Below, one piece after another: positions 1 to 8,731 of a DNA stretch of 64,000 nucleotides. Origin of the DNA: Polyangium fumosum (GTDB lineage: Bacteria > Myxococcota_A > Polyangia > Polyangiales > Polyangiaceae); NCBI RefSeq assembly GCF_005144585.1, contig NZ_SSMQ01000051.1, positions 27,578 to 91,577 of the forward strand, given 5' to 3'. The stretch's first letter is position 1; each line of letters begins with the position of its first letter. The notes beneath the pieces were generated by a model. It worked only from the letters and a program-made list of their open reading frames with translations. It had not been told where the DNA came from and made no database searches. Position numbers and translations under genes: made by a program.

Positions 1-220
1 AGAACCAGGCGATCGCGGATTCGTCCTTCTGGAGCGTGTCGAGGCGCTGGAGCCCACGCGTGAACGCCTCTTGCAGGATGTCCTCGGCGAGGGCGCGGTC
101 CCCGAGGCGGCGTTCGAGGAACGCCAGAAACGCCCGGTGGTTGTCGACGAGGACACGCGCGACGTCGCCCTCCACGGGCAAGGCGGCGGTCGTCTCGGCG
201 GTCGGGCGAGGATCGGCCAT
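1..220 (-). CDS. ECF-type RNA polymerase sigma factor, N-terminal part (runs off the window)
   Basis: Only the first 73 codons are present; the gene continues beyond base 1. The visible protein starts MADPRPT and contains a sigma-70 region 2.1/2.2-like stretch around residues 25-60 (FLAFLERRLGDRALAEDILQ and then EAFTRGL), the usual core-polymerase-binding helices of ECF sigma factors. The start ATG is at 218-220. It lies 50 bp downstream of the copper ATPase gene on the same strand, so the two could be co-transcribed. Myxobacteria use copper-responsive ECF factors of the CorE type, which is a tempting link, but the diagnostic C-terminal Cys-rich tail is outside the window, so the inducer is unknown. 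Family call fairly sure, role inferred. Confidence 0.75.
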   Translation of the reverse strand, partial: MADPRPTAETTAALPVEGDVARVLVDNHRAFLAFLERRLGDRALAEDILQEAFTRGLQRLDTLQKDESAIAWF

Positions 221-270
221 GGGCTCGTTTGTCCCCTCGGTGGGGGCTTCTGTCAACACGGCGCGTTTGC

Positions 271-2586
271 TCATTTGTTCGCGCCGTACGCGCGCAGCCG
301 CAAGGAGCTGAGGAGGACGGACACGCTCGACAGGCTCATGGCCGCGCTCGCCAGCACCGGCGAGAGGAGCCAGCCAGTCAGCGGATAGAGCGCGCCCGCG
401 GCGATGGGAATGCCGAGCACGTTGTAGGCGAAGGCCCAGAAGAGGTTTCGGCGGATGGTGTGCAACGTGGCGCGCGCGAGGCCGAGCGCGGTGGGGAGAG
501 AGGCGATTCCGCCGCGGAGCAGGGCGATGTCGGCCGTGGCGACCGCGATGTCGGTGCCGCTCGCGACCGCGATGCCGACGTGGGCGCCGGCGAGCGCCGG
601 AGCGTCATTGATGCCGTCGCCGACCATCGCGACGACGCGCCCGTTTGCGCGCGCTTCGGACACGATTCGTGCTTTGTCCTCGGGCCGCACGTCCGCGTGC
701 AGCTCGTCGATCCCGAGCGATCGCGCCACGGCGCGCGCGGTGGCCTCGCGATCGCCCGTCGCCATGGCGATATGCACGCCGAGCGCGTGCAGGCCGGCGA
801 CGGCTTCTTTCGCCTCCGCCGTCGGCAGATCCGCGACCGCGACGAGGCCGGCGAGCTTGCCCTCGATGGCGACGAAGGAAGGCGTGTTCCCGCCCTGCGC
901 GAGCGCGTCCGCAGCTTCTTCGAGGGGGGAGGCATCGATGCCGTGCTCCGCGAGGTAACGCGTGGTGCCGATACGAACCTCGCGCCCCGCGACACGCGCG
1001 ATCACGCCGCGCCCCGCGTCCGCGCGGAACTCCTCGGGGGCCACGAGGGCGAGGCCTCGCGCGCGCGCCCCGTCGACGAGGGCTTTTGCGACCGGATGCT
1101 CACTCCCGAGCTCGGCGGATCCCACGAGGTGCAGCAGCTCGATGTCGTTGAAGCTCGGCAGGGGCTGCACGGCCGAGAGCGTGGGCCGTCCGGCCGTGAC
1201 CGTGCCCGTTTTGTCGAGGATCACCGTGTCCACGCGGCTCGCCGCTTCGAGCGCGGTGCCGCCCTTCACGAGCACGCCGAGCTCGGCGCCGCGGCCCGTG
1301 CCCACGGCGACGGCCGCAGGCGTGGCGAGGCCGAGCGCGCAGGGGCAAGCAATGACGAGCACCGCGACGAACCGCTCGACCGCAGCGGCGAGGCCCGTCG
1401 CGGAAGGGTCGACGAAGAGCCACGCGGCAAACGCGACGGTCGCGATGCCGAGCACCACCGGGACGAAGACCCCGCTGACCGTGTCCGCGAGGCGCGCAAT
1501 GGGCGCTTTCGAGCCCTGGGCTTCTTCGACGGCCACGGCGATCTGCGCGAGCGTGGTCTCCGCGCCGGTCTTCGTGATGCGCACCGTGAGCTGTCCGCTC
1601 TGGTTCAGCGTGCCGCCGAACACAGCGGATCCTGCGGTTTTGTCGACGGGCAGGCTCTCGCCGGTGAGCATCGATTCGTCGACGGCCGACGCGCCGGAGA
1701 CCACGTCGCCGTCGCTCGGCAGGCGTTCGCCGGGACGAACCCGCACGAGATCGCCCGGCGCGAGCTGGGAAAGCGGGATCTCCTCCTCGACGTCGCCGCG
1801 CAGGCGCCGCGTGGTGTTCGGCTGGAGCGCGACGAGCCCGCGTACGGCGTCGGTGAGGCGTTTTTTCGCGCGGGTTTCGAGGAGCTTGCCGAGAAGGACG
1901 AAGCTCACGATGGCGCCGACGGCCTCGAAATAGACGTGCGGGCGCTGGCCGTGCGCGGCGTGCGGGAAGAGGCCGGGCGCGAGGACGGCGATCGCGGAGT
2001 AGACCCACGCGGCGCCGGTCCCGAGGCCCACGAGCGTGTTCATGTCGGCGGCGTGATGCCGGTGCGCGGCCCAGGCGAGGCGGAAGAAGCGGCGGCCGGG
2101 GCCGAGGATCACGGCGGTCGCGAGGGCGAGCTGCACGAAGCGCCCGAGGGGCCCGTCCGCGCCGGGGAAACGGCCGTGTGACATGCCGAGGACGAGCAGC
2201 GGGACGGAGAGCCCAAGCGCAAGGGCGAAGTCGCGCCGGAGCCCGCGGCGCTCGTGGTCGAGGCTCGCGTCGGCGGCGTGGGTTCGTTCGATCGGCGCGG
2301 CGGCGGAGGTGGCCGGCGCGGCCGCGGGTTGCGGGACGGTGTAGCCCGCGCGCTCGATGGCGGTGACGAGCGCGTTGGGGTCGGAGGCCGCGGGATCGTA
2401 CGTGATCGTGGCCGTGCGCGTGACGAGGTTGACCTTGGCCTCGTGGACGCCTTCGGTCGCGAGCAAGGCGCGCTCGATGCGCCGCACGCAGGCGGCGCAG
2501 GTCATGCCTTCGACGGGCAGGTCGATACGGCGGGCCGCGGCGGCGGAAGGTTCGGGGAGGAAGGCGGGGGCGGATGCGGTCGACAT
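271..2586 (-). CDS. copA: Copper-exporting P1B-type ATPase (CopA)
   Basis: Predicted inner-membrane pump exporting Cu(I) from the cytoplasm, 771 residues, a normal length. An N-terminal HMA domain (about residues 20-88) carries the metal site GMTCAAC at 27-33. Eight membrane segments are expected. The ion-binding CPC of P1B-1 pumps lies in [13 protein letters not shown] near residue 413, the phosphorylated Asp in DKTGTVT near 457, and the hinge [10 protein letters not shown] near 655. The single HMA domain, CPC and the HMA sequence point to Cu(I)/Ag(I) rather than Zn/Cd. A divergent HMA chaperone starts 140 bp upstream, and an ECF sigma gene follows 50 bp downstream, suggesting a small copper-homeostasis locus. 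No CueR-type operator is evident in the intergenic region. Confidence 0.95.
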   Translation of the reverse strand: MSTASAPAFLPEPSAAAARRIDLPVEGMTCAACVRRIERALLATEGVHEAKVNLVTRTATITYDPAASDPNALVTAIERAGYTVPQPAAAPATSAAAPIERTHAADASLDHERRGLRRDFALALGLSVPLLVLGMSHGRFPGADGPLGRFVQLALATAVILGPGRRFFRLAWAAHRHHAADMNTLVGLGTGAAWVYSAIAVLAPGLFPHAAHGQRPHVYFEAVGAIVSFVLLGKLLETRAKKRLTDAVRGLVALQPNTTRRLRGDVEEEIPLSQLAPGDLVRVRPGERLPSDGDVVSGASAVDESMLTGESLPVDKTAGSAVFGGTLNQSGQLTVRITKTGAETTLAQIAVAVEEAQGSKAPIARLADTVSGVFVPVVLGIATVAFAAWLFVDPSATGLAAAVERFVAVLVIACPCALGLATPAAVAVGTGRGAELGVLVKGGTALEAASRVDTVILDKTGTVTAGRPTLSAVQPLPSFNDIELLHLVGSAELGSEHPVAKALVDGARARGLALVAPEEFRADAGRGVIARVAGREVRIGTTRYLAEHGIDASPLEEAADALAQGGNTPSFVAIEGKLAGLVAVADLPTAEAKEAVAGLHALGVHIAMATGDREATARAVARSLGIDELHADVRPEDKARIVSEARANGRVVAMVGDGINDAPALAGAHVGIAVASGTDIAVATADIALLRGGIASLPTALGLARATLHTIRRNLFWAFAYNVLGIPIAAGALYPLTGWLLSPVLASAAMSLSSVSVLLSSLRLRAYGANK

Positions 2587-2725
2587 GAAACCTCGCTGTC
2601 GACCGGCGCAGACGCGCTCCGGCCTGGCGCATTACACCGGCGGAGGGGGTGAAATGAAAGGCAGGCGGCTGCGTCTTCGGGGTGTGGGCGGCGAACGGGC
2701 CGCTCCCGGAAGAAGGAAAGACGCC

Positions 2726-2944
2726 ATGAAGGAAACGTTGCTCCACGTCGAGGGGATGAGCTGCCCCTCCTGCATTCGCCACATCGACAGCGCGCTGCGC
2801 GGGATCCAGGGCGTCGAGAAGGTGGACGTGAAGCTCCGCGAGGGCACCGTCCTCGTGACGCACGACCCGTCGAGCGCGCCGACGACCGCGCTCATCGACG
2901 CGCTGCGGGACGCGGGTTATTCGTCGCGCCCCCGCGCGGCCTGA
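2726..2944 (+). CDS. HMA-domain copper chaperone (CopZ-like)
   Basis: A 72-residue stand-alone heavy-metal-associated domain with the metal motif GMSCPSC at residues 10-16 and a classic beta-alpha-beta-beta-alpha-beta length. Such proteins bind Cu(I) in the cytoplasm and hand it to the HMA domain or the membrane site of CopA. The chosen ATG follows AGAAGGAAAG with about 6 nt spacing; longer readings of the frame have no ribosome site. It is divergent from the copper ATPase at 271-2586, which supports the copper role. The motif is CPSC instead of CAAC, seen in many chaperones and probably of no consequence. Confidence 0.88.
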   Translation: MKETLLHVEGMSCPSCIRHIDSALRGIQGVEKVDVKLREGTVLVTHDPSSAPTTALIDALRDAGYSSRPRAA

Positions 2945-3003
2945 TGCGCGGGCGAGCGCGCCGGGGCTCTCGGCCCTCCCCGCGAGCTCCGGCGCTTCGT
3001 GCT

Positions 3004-3438
3004 TCACCCGCAAGAACCTTCCCCGCAGCTCATCTGCGCGCCGTGGTTTCGCGCGGCCGTCGGGGTCGTCGCGGGGGCCGGCGTGGGCTTTTCAGCAGGT
3101 TCGACCGGGGTCGTGGTCACGGGCGACGGGGCGGGAGGCGCGGCGGCCTGCGTTTCGGCGGGAGGCGCCGTCGTCGCGCGTGGCGCTGCGGCGGGGGTTG
3201 CCGCGGCCTTCGCTGGAGCCGCGGAAGGGGGGAGCGTTGCGCTCGGGGGCGCGGGGGGGGTGGATGCAGGTGTCGCGGCTGCGGGCATGTCGTGGGCCGG
3301 CGGAGGCATTGCGGCGGGGGCCTCGGCCACCGGTTTCACGTCCGGGCCGTCCGTCGGCGCCGGGGACGTGGTGCAACCGGCGAGCAGGGCGCCCGCCCCG
3401 AGGGCGGCCAGCGCCTCGTAGATACGCTTTGCATGCAT
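3004..3438 (-). CDS. Pro/Ala-rich lipoprotein ending in a CGEGSCG motif
   Basis: 144-residue predicted lipoprotein. A short signal peptide ends in the lipobox LLAGC (about residues 17-21); residues 25-125 are low-complexity Pro, Ala and Thr. The protein finishes with MSCGEGSCG. I chose the ATG at 3436-3438, which has AAGGAG about 8 nt upstream, over a TTG two codons earlier. The family is not recognised. The terminal CGEGSCG resembles the repeated EGKCG cores of HvfA/bufferin precursor peptides, which are post-translationally modified and copper-related, but there is only one such motif and no DUF692-type maturase in the window. Its place directly after the copper chaperone gene (convergent, 59 bp) makes a metal-binding role possible but unproven. 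Confidence 0.7.
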   Translation of the reverse strand: MHAKRIYEALAALGAGALLAGCTTSPAPTDGPDVKPVAEAPAAMPPPAHDMPAAATPASTPPAPPSATLPPSAAPAKAAATPAAAPRATTAPPAETQAAAPPAPSPVTTTPVEPAEKPTPAPATTPTAARNHGAQMSCGEGSCG

Positions 3439-3588
3439 GACCAAGCTCCTTCACGTGGTGCAGGGGTACGACCCTGCCGACGCAGGAGGGCGCCGCCCAT
3501 TACAGCCGTCCGTCGTGCGCCCGTGACAGCTCCCCCGCGGCCCGGCGGGGCCCCTTGAAACCAAACACGAAGGGTGTAGACATGGATC

Positions 3589-5046
3589 ATGGCGCGACGG
3601 GAAGGCCTGTTCGTCCGGCGGTCCGTTTGTCTGGGCCTGTTCCTCCTCAGCGGGTGCGGAGGCGCGCCCACGACGCCGGCGAGCGGCGCGACGGGGGATA
3701 CCCCGGCGGTGCATTACTCCTTTGGGGTCGATCCCGAGCTGCGCACGCTTTCGGCCACGGTGTGTCCCCGGGATCTGCGGTTCACCCACCTGCGCATGAC
3801 GACGCCCGAGCTCCTCGATCGCGTGCGCCGGCCGCGCCTCGTGCAGGCCACGGGCGACGTGCCGCTCGAATTCGAGGAAGACGCCGTGCCCATTGCATCG
3901 ATGGCGGACGGCGCTTGCATCGGGTACGACGTGGACCTGGGGCCGCCGGGGGAGGGTTTCTGGATCACGCACGGGGATGCCCACGTGCTCGCGGCGCCCG
4001 ACGTCTGGTTGCTCGCGCCCGAGCCCAGGCCCCCCGGGACGCGCTTGACGGCGAGCTTCACGCTCCCGCCAGGCGTTCACGCCGCCGTCCCCTGGCCCGG
4101 GGATCCACGAGGGTATCGTGTGCCGGAGACCGCATTCACGATGCGTGGCGCGGGTGCCTTTGGAAAACTCGAACGGGAGACGGTGCGCGTGGGCGGGGCC
4201 GAGCTCGATCTCGTCTCGCTCGGCGGCGGGTTCGGCGCGCGGGCGCCGCTCGTCACGCAATGGATGCAGAGGAGCGCGTCCGCGCTGACCCACCTCCACG
4301 ACGGGTTTCCCGTTCCGCGCGTGATGGCGCTGCTCATCCCGCAGTCGGGATCGGACGTCGGATTCGGCATGGCGCTGCGTGGCGGCGGACCGACGGTGAT
4401 GATCCTGGTGGGATCGTCCATCACGCCCGAGGCGCTCGACGCGGAGTGGACGGCCGTGCACGAGCTTTTCCATCTGTCGGCGCCGCGGTTCCAGTCGAAG
4501 GACGTCTGGCTGTCGGAGGGGCTCGCGACGTATTACACGTACATCCTGATGGCGCGGGCGGGGATGACGAAGGAACAGGGCGCCTGGGACGATTTGCAGG
4601 ACGGCTTTCGGCGGGGGAGCCGCCGCGGGACAGGGCGTACGTTGCGGCAGGAGAGCATCGACATGCACGAGACACACGCCTACCAGCGCGTGTATTGGGC
4701 TGGCGCGGCCCTTTCGCTCCTCGCGGACGTCGAGCTCCGGAAGCGGGGCGTCGAAGGCGGCCTCGATGGCCCCCTGCGCGAGCTCGCGCGCTGTTGCGCC
4801 CGATCCGAGGAGGCGTGGTCTGCCGAGCAGTTCGCCGCGTTCGTCGATCAAAAGACGGGGCAAGCCGTCATGGGGCCGCTCTTCGAGCGGTACATCGATC
4901 GAGCGGATTTTCCCGAGACGGCCGAGATCCTCGCGGCGCTCGGCGTGAAGGGGGCCGGGCGGGAGATGACGCTCGCCGCGGATGCCCCGCGCGCCGGCGT
5001 GCGGAGCGCGATGATGGCGCCGCGCGCCGGGGGCAAGGGTCCCTGA
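3589..5046 (+). CDS. Lipoprotein with a gluzincin-type metallopeptidase motif
   Basis: 485 residues. The N-terminus MARREGLFVRRSVCLG continues into the lipobox LLSGC, predicting a lipid-anchored protein outside the inner membrane. A zinc-peptidase motif HELFH is at residues 291-295 and a downstream LSEGLATYY places the third ligand Glu at about 310, as in M1/M61-like gluzincins, although the spacing (14 residues between) is shorter than in classical M1 enzymes. The first 280 residues would be the beta-rich domain typical of M61-like peptidases. Substrate is unknown. It is transcribed divergently from the CGEGSCG lipoprotein, and its end lies 12 bp from the convergent transporter gene. Activity is inferred from the motif only. 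Confidence 0.75.
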   Translation: MARREGLFVRRSVCLGLFLLSGCGGAPTTPASGATGDTPAVHYSFGVDPELRTLSATVCPRDLRFTHLRMTTPELLDRVRRPRLVQATGDVPLEFEEDAVPIASMADGACIGYDVDLGPPGEGFWITHGDAHVLAAPDVWLLAPEPRPPGTRLTASFTLPPGVHAAVPWPGDPRGYRVPETAFTMRGAGAFGKLERETVRVGGAELDLVSLGGGFGARAPLVTQWMQRSASALTHLHDGFPVPRVMALLIPQSGSDVGFGMALRGGGPTVMILVGSSITPEALDAEWTAVHELFHLSAPRFQSKDVWLSEGLATYYTYILMARAGMTKEQGAWDDLQDGFRRGSRRGTGRTLRQESIDMHETHAYQRVYWAGAALSLLADVELRKRGVEGGLDGPLRELARCCARSEEAWSAEQFAAFVDQKTGQAVMGPLFERYIDRADFPETAEILAALGVKGAGREMTLAADAPRAGVRSAMMAPRAGGKGP

Positions 5047-5058
5047 GCGCGCCTTGGC

Positions 5059-6387
5059 TCAGGCGGCTTCGGGTTTTGGCGTGGCCTCCGCGGGCGCGCG
5101 GCGCTCGATGTTCCGGCGGAAGACGAGCATGCAGACCGGCGCCGCGATCGTCATGAGCCCGATCACGAGCCACATCGGCTGCGAGTCCCGCGGGCCGGTC
5201 TGTGGGCAATACACGCTGAGCAGGTAGCCGCTGAGGAAGCCCACGAAAGGTTTGGCGAGGAACAGGGGAATCTCCGAGAGCCCCATGTAGCTCGACTCGC
5301 GCCCGGGCGGGGCGATCGTCGCCGTGTATTCATAGAGCCGCGGCGACCAGAGCGCCTCGCCGATCGAGAGCAGGACGATGAACACCACGCTCGCGGCCAC
5401 GGTCGTCGAGACGGCCATCGCGAGCACGGAGAACGCGGTGATCGTCGCGCCGATCGTGATCACGGGGTAGGGCGGGTACCTGCGCGTGAGCGCCGTCGCC
5501 ACCGGCGTCAGGACGATGATCATGGCGGGGTTGATCGACCAGTAATACGCGAACGGGAAATCCTGCCCGAACTCGCGGAGCGTGTACTTCGGCCAGGTCA
5601 AATGCGCGTGCTGGAGGACGAGGCGGACGAACGTGAGCAGCGCGATGAACCCCAGGAAGATCCAGAAGGACGGCTCGCGCAGCACCTCGCGCGCGATCAT
5701 GAGCGGGTTTTTCGTGGGCTTGTCCAAGGACGCGGTCGGCTTCGCCTCGCGCATCGAGAGCGCGAGGACGACGTTGACGCAGGAGACGACGAACCCGACG
5801 AGGAAGACCATCTGGCTCGACGAGAACGTGACCCCGGCGATCGTCGCGCCGCCCTTGAACCATTTGCGGAACTCGGTGATGAGCGGCCCTTGTGCGAGGG
5901 AGCCGATGTTCATGAGCACATAATAAAACGAGAACGCGAACGAGACCGTCGCCGGGGTCGTGTAGCTGCGCACGGCCGCGTTCATCGTGGGCTTCATGCA
6001 CGCAATGCCCCAGACCGACGCGGCGAGCGACGCATAAATGGTCATCTTGTCGCCGGCGAACGCGAGCATGCCCCGGCCGACGGCGGTGGAGAGCGCCGCG
6101 ATCACGAGCGCCCGCCGGATCCCGAGGCCATCGGCGATGAAGCCCGCGAAGAACATGACGAGGCTGATGACCGTGAGCCAGGTGCCCGCGACCGAGCCGG
6201 CGGCGGTATCGGAGAAGCCGTGGTCATCCGACAAGAAAATCACGAGGAGCGACCAAATGGCGAAATACGCGACGGACTCGAGGAGCTTCATCGCGTACAC
6301 GGTCCACAGCTCGCGCGGAGAGGCGACGAGCGCGCGCAGATCGGCCGAGAGGGAGCCATCGGCGCGCGCTTCGGGAGGGGCAGCCAT
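5059..6387 (-). CDS. MFS transporter, peptide/POT-like
   Basis: 442-residue polytopic membrane protein with about 12 hydrophobic helices. The start at 6385-6387 (MAAPPEARADG) was preferred because the upstream extension of the open frame is Arg/Pro-rich and lacks helices. Features such as DGLGIRRALV after the second helix, and a C-terminal segment with GLSEIPLFLAKPFVGFLSGY, resemble proton-coupled oligopeptide-type MFS carriers, but the substrate cannot be read from sequence. No strong ribosome site is visible. It is convergent with the lipoprotein peptidase gene and its 5' end faces the siderophore-interacting protein gene. A peptide-uptake role beside a secreted peptidase is only a guess. 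Confidence 0.8.
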   Translation of the reverse strand: MAAPPEARADGSLSADLRALVASPRELWTVYAMKLLESVAYFAIWSLLVIFLSDDHGFSDTAAGSVAGTWLTVISLVMFFAGFIADGLGIRRALVIAALSTAVGRGMLAFAGDKMTIYASLAASVWGIACMKPTMNAAVRSYTTPATVSFAFSFYYVLMNIGSLAQGPLITEFRKWFKGGATIAGVTFSSSQMVFLVGFVVSCVNVVLALSMREAKPTASLDKPTKNPLMIAREVLREPSFWIFLGFIALLTFVRLVLQHAHLTWPKYTLREFGQDFPFAYYWSINPAMIIVLTPVATALTRRYPPYPVITIGATITAFSVLAMAVSTTVAASVVFIVLLSIGEALWSPRLYEYTATIAPPGRESSYMGLSEIPLFLAKPFVGFLSGYLLSVYCPQTGPRDSQPMWLVIGLMTIAAPVCMLVFRRNIERRAPAEATPKPEAA

Positions 6388-6566
6388 GCGCGAACGATAC
6401 ACGCGCCGCGGCCGGAATCTGTCTGTGTTCGAATCGCTCGGGCGGATTCGCCTGGTATCGAGAGCTGCACCGCACCCCCTGCCGCTTTCCCCCTCCTGAC
6501 CGCGGAAGCCCCTCGCGCGAACGATGCTTTCCCGAGGGGGCGATCGGCAGGTCCGCGCTGCCCTTC

Positions 6567-6586
6567 GTGTCGGTGCGGACCGACAC
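6567..6586. promoter_or_regulatory. Perfect 8-bp inverted repeat between divergent transporter and siderophore-interacting protein genes
   Basis: GTGTCGGT and ACCGACAC flank a GCGG loop. The site lies 90 bp before the start at 6677. It could be an operator half-site pair or a small RNA hairpin; it does not look like a Fur box. Function unknown. The rest of the 289-bp gap shows nothing recognisable. Confidence 0.3.
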
Positions 6587-6676
6587 CTACCGTGGGCCGT
6601 CGATGCCAGGGGGGACGTATCTCGCTTGCCTGATCCACGAAGGCCGCCCACCTTCGTCTCCGCAGGAGTGTCCTCC

Positions 6677-7504
6677 ATGAACCGTGAAGACTCGCCCTTC
6701 GAGATCGTTCGTCATCCGCTGAAGGTTCGCCGTTTGGTCGTCGCCCACGTCCGCGAGCTCTCGCCGCGGATGCGTCGCATCACGCTCGGCGGTCCCGAGC
6801 TCGAGGGCTTCGTCTCCCTGGCACCGGAGGATCACGTAAAACTCTTGTTCCCCGCCGAGGGACAGTCCGAGCCTGCGCTGCCCATCGTCGACGAGCGCGG
6901 CGAAATTCGGCCGCCGCCGGGCGCGCGTCCGATCGCGCGCGACTACACCATCCGGGCGCGGCACGTGGACACCATCGACGTCGACTTCTTGTTGCACGCG
7001 CATGGCGTCGCCTCCTCCTGGGCGGCGCGCGCGACGCCGGGCGACGTGCTGGGCCTCGCCGGGCCACGTGGCTCGCGCCTGCTCCGGCTGCAACCGGCGT
7101 GGCAGCTCTTCGTGGGCGACGAGACGGCGCTGCCGGAGATGGCACGTCGCCTGGAGGAGACGCCGGCGACCGTGCACAACTTCGTGGTCGCGCTGGTGGA
7201 GGACACGAACGACCAGGCCGCGTGGCCCGAGCTCGCCCGGCCGGGCGTGGAGACCCGCTGGGTGCACCGCGCAGAGGGGGGCGGAGCGCGGGACGTGGCC
7301 CAGCGGCTCGGGGACATCGTGCGCGCGGCCGAGCTTCGTGATCCGGGCGAGGGATTCGCCTGGCTCGCGGGGGAGGCCTCCGAAACCTCTGCGGTGATGC
7401 GCGTGCTCCTGCGCGAACGAGGCTTCGCGCGCGCACGGATCCACGCCTCGGGGCACTGGAAGCGCGGCGTGGTCGCGCACGATCATCACGAGCCGCTGAG
7501 CTGA
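6677..7504 (+). CDS. Siderophore-interacting protein (FAD-dependent ferric-siderophore reductase family)
   Basis: 275-residue cytoplasmic flavoprotein of the SIP/ViuB family, which reduces ferric siderophores to release iron. The N-terminal FAD-binding half carries LSPRMRRITLGGPEL and GARPIARDYTIRA, the latter matching the RxYT flavin-binding motif of the family. The C-terminal NAD(P)-binding half ends with FAWLAGEASE and HASGHWKRG, both typical of SIP proteins. The ATG at 6677 follows GCAGGAGTG; the frame upstream is not family-like. The next gene downstream is preceded by a Fur-box-like site and belongs to a family often met near iron/heme receptors, so the pair is probably an iron-acquisition locus. 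No siderophore synthesis or TonB receptor gene is in the window. Confidence 0.92.
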   Translation: MNREDSPFEIVRHPLKVRRLVVAHVRELSPRMRRITLGGPELEGFVSLAPEDHVKLLFPAEGQSEPALPIVDERGEIRPPPGARPIARDYTIRARHVDTIDVDFLLHAHGVASSWAARATPGDVLGLAGPRGSRLLRLQPAWQLFVGDETALPEMARRLEETPATVHNFVVALVEDTNDQAAWPELARPGVETRWVHRAEGGGARDVAQRLGDIVRAAELRDPGEGFAWLAGEASETSAVMRVLLRERGFARARIHASGHWKRGVVAHDHHEPLS

Positions 7505-7616
7505 CGCACGCTCCCCGCGCGGGTCGGCGCGGGCCACCTCCTTCTGCACGCCGCGGTCGCGCGCCTTTCGTTCGCGACGTGAGCGAGCGTTCGTTTTTTT
7601 GCCGCGCCCTCCTTTT

Positions 7617-7635
7617 GATATTGACTTTCATTCGC
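7617..7635 (+). promoter_or_regulatory. Fur-box-like site
   Basis: The 19 bases GATATTGACTTTCATTCGC match the 19-bp consensus GATAATGATAATCATTATC at 13 positions, including GATA, the TGA and the TCATT blocks. The site ends 22 bp before the start of the DUF6607-like gene, where a repressor would block transcription or initiation. In a genome this G+C-rich an A/T-rich island of this kind stands out. Regulation by iron is inferred from the match and from the neighbouring siderophore-interacting protein. Confidence 0.5.
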
Positions 7636-7657
7636 AACGAAACCTACGAGCCTCCGT

Positions 7658-8710
7658 ATGCGCACTGTGGCTCTGGCTCTGTCTCTGGCGACGACGATGC
7701 TCGTGGGATGTGGACATGCAGGCTCGCGGGGCGACCGGCTCGCCCAGGGCGTCCCCCGCACCGAGGCCTGGTGTGGGCCGGGCGTCGCTGCCTTCGACTG
7801 TGACCGCCGCGCGATCCTCGCGATGGCCGGCAACTACCGCGTGTCGTTCCACTTCGACGAGACGACGCTCCTCGAACCGGGCTACCTCCCGCGCCCCGTG
7901 AAGGACGTGACCGGCACGGAGGCGGTGGTGGTGGTGAGCGACGAGCCGCGGCGCATCGAGCTCCAGCACCTGCTGGTGCTCCCCGCGGGCATGGTGGTCA
8001 AGCACTGGCGCCAGGTGTGGGTCTACGAGGCGCCCGAGCATTTCCGGTTCCTCGGCGCGCAGCAGTTCGACCGGCGCACGCGGAGCGAGCAGGAACGCGC
8101 GGGCACGTGGACCCAGCTCGTCTACGAAGTCAACGATGCGCCCCGTTACGCCGGCAGCGGCGCCTGGGTGCACCAGAAGAGCTCGTCGACGTGGACCTCG
8201 GAGACGACGCTGCGCCCGCTCCCGCGCCGCGAGTACTCCTCGCGCAAGGACTACGACGTCATCATCGCCGAGAACCGGCACACCATCACGCCGCTCGGCT
8301 GGACCCACGAGCAGGACAACACCAAGGTCATCCGCCGCGACGGCGCCGAGCGGCCGCTCGTTCGGGAGTTCGGCTTCAACGAATACACCCGCATCGCCGA
8401 TCCGCTGAGCGCCGCGCAGCGCTACTGGAAGGAGACCGCCCCGTTCTGGGCCGCGGTGCGCGGCCGCTGGGAGACGCACCTCGCGGATGGAGCGCTGTCG
8501 CTGGCCTACCCCGTCCACGAGGAGACGTTGCTCATCGACGTGCTCAAGCGCGCCGAGTCGTTCCGCAGCACCCCCGATCTCGCAGAAGCCGAGCGCTGGC
8601 TCGACGCGCACTTCGCGAAGATGGTGCGCGCCGATCCCGCGCCTGCGCCCGTGCCCGCGCCCGCGCCCGCCGTGGCCCTCGCGGGGCGGCGTGCCCGGAA
8701 CGTTCCGTAG
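7658..8710 (+). CDS. DUF6607-like lipoprotein
   Basis: 350 residues. The signal peptide MRTVALALSLATTMLVGC ends in a lipobox, followed by a roughly 290-residue globular domain and a Pro-Ala tail. Motifs such as VVKHWRQVWVYEAPEHFRFLG, WTQLVYEVNDAPRYAG and LGWTHEQDNTKV fit the uncharacterised DUF6607 family as I recall it; the match could not be tested here. Members are often found beside iron or heme uptake genes, which agrees with the Fur-box-like site 22 bp upstream and with the siderophore-interacting protein gene just before it. The stop TAG at 8708-8710 is followed almost at once by the 21/22-bp repeat array. Biochemical function unknown. Confidence 0.72.
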   Translation: MRTVALALSLATTMLVGCGHAGSRGDRLAQGVPRTEAWCGPGVAAFDCDRRAILAMAGNYRVSFHFDETTLLEPGYLPRPVKDVTGTEAVVVVSDEPRRIELQHLLVLPAGMVVKHWRQVWVYEAPEHFRFLGAQQFDRRTRSEQERAGTWTQLVYEVNDAPRYAGSGAWVHQKSSSTWTSETTLRPLPRREYSSRKDYDVIIAENRHTITPLGWTHEQDNTKVIRRDGAERPLVREFGFNEYTRIADPLSAAQRYWKETAPFWAAVRGRWETHLADGALSLAYPVHEETLLIDVLKRAESFRSTPDLAEAERWLDAHFAKMVRADPAPAPVPAPAPAVALAGRRARNVP

Positions 8711-8731
8711 AAAGGACCTCGGGGCAGAGCG

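Noticed and set aside
2587..2725. CueR-type copper operator between copA and the chaperone gene
   Set aside because: No ACCTTCC-type dyad with proper spacing was found.
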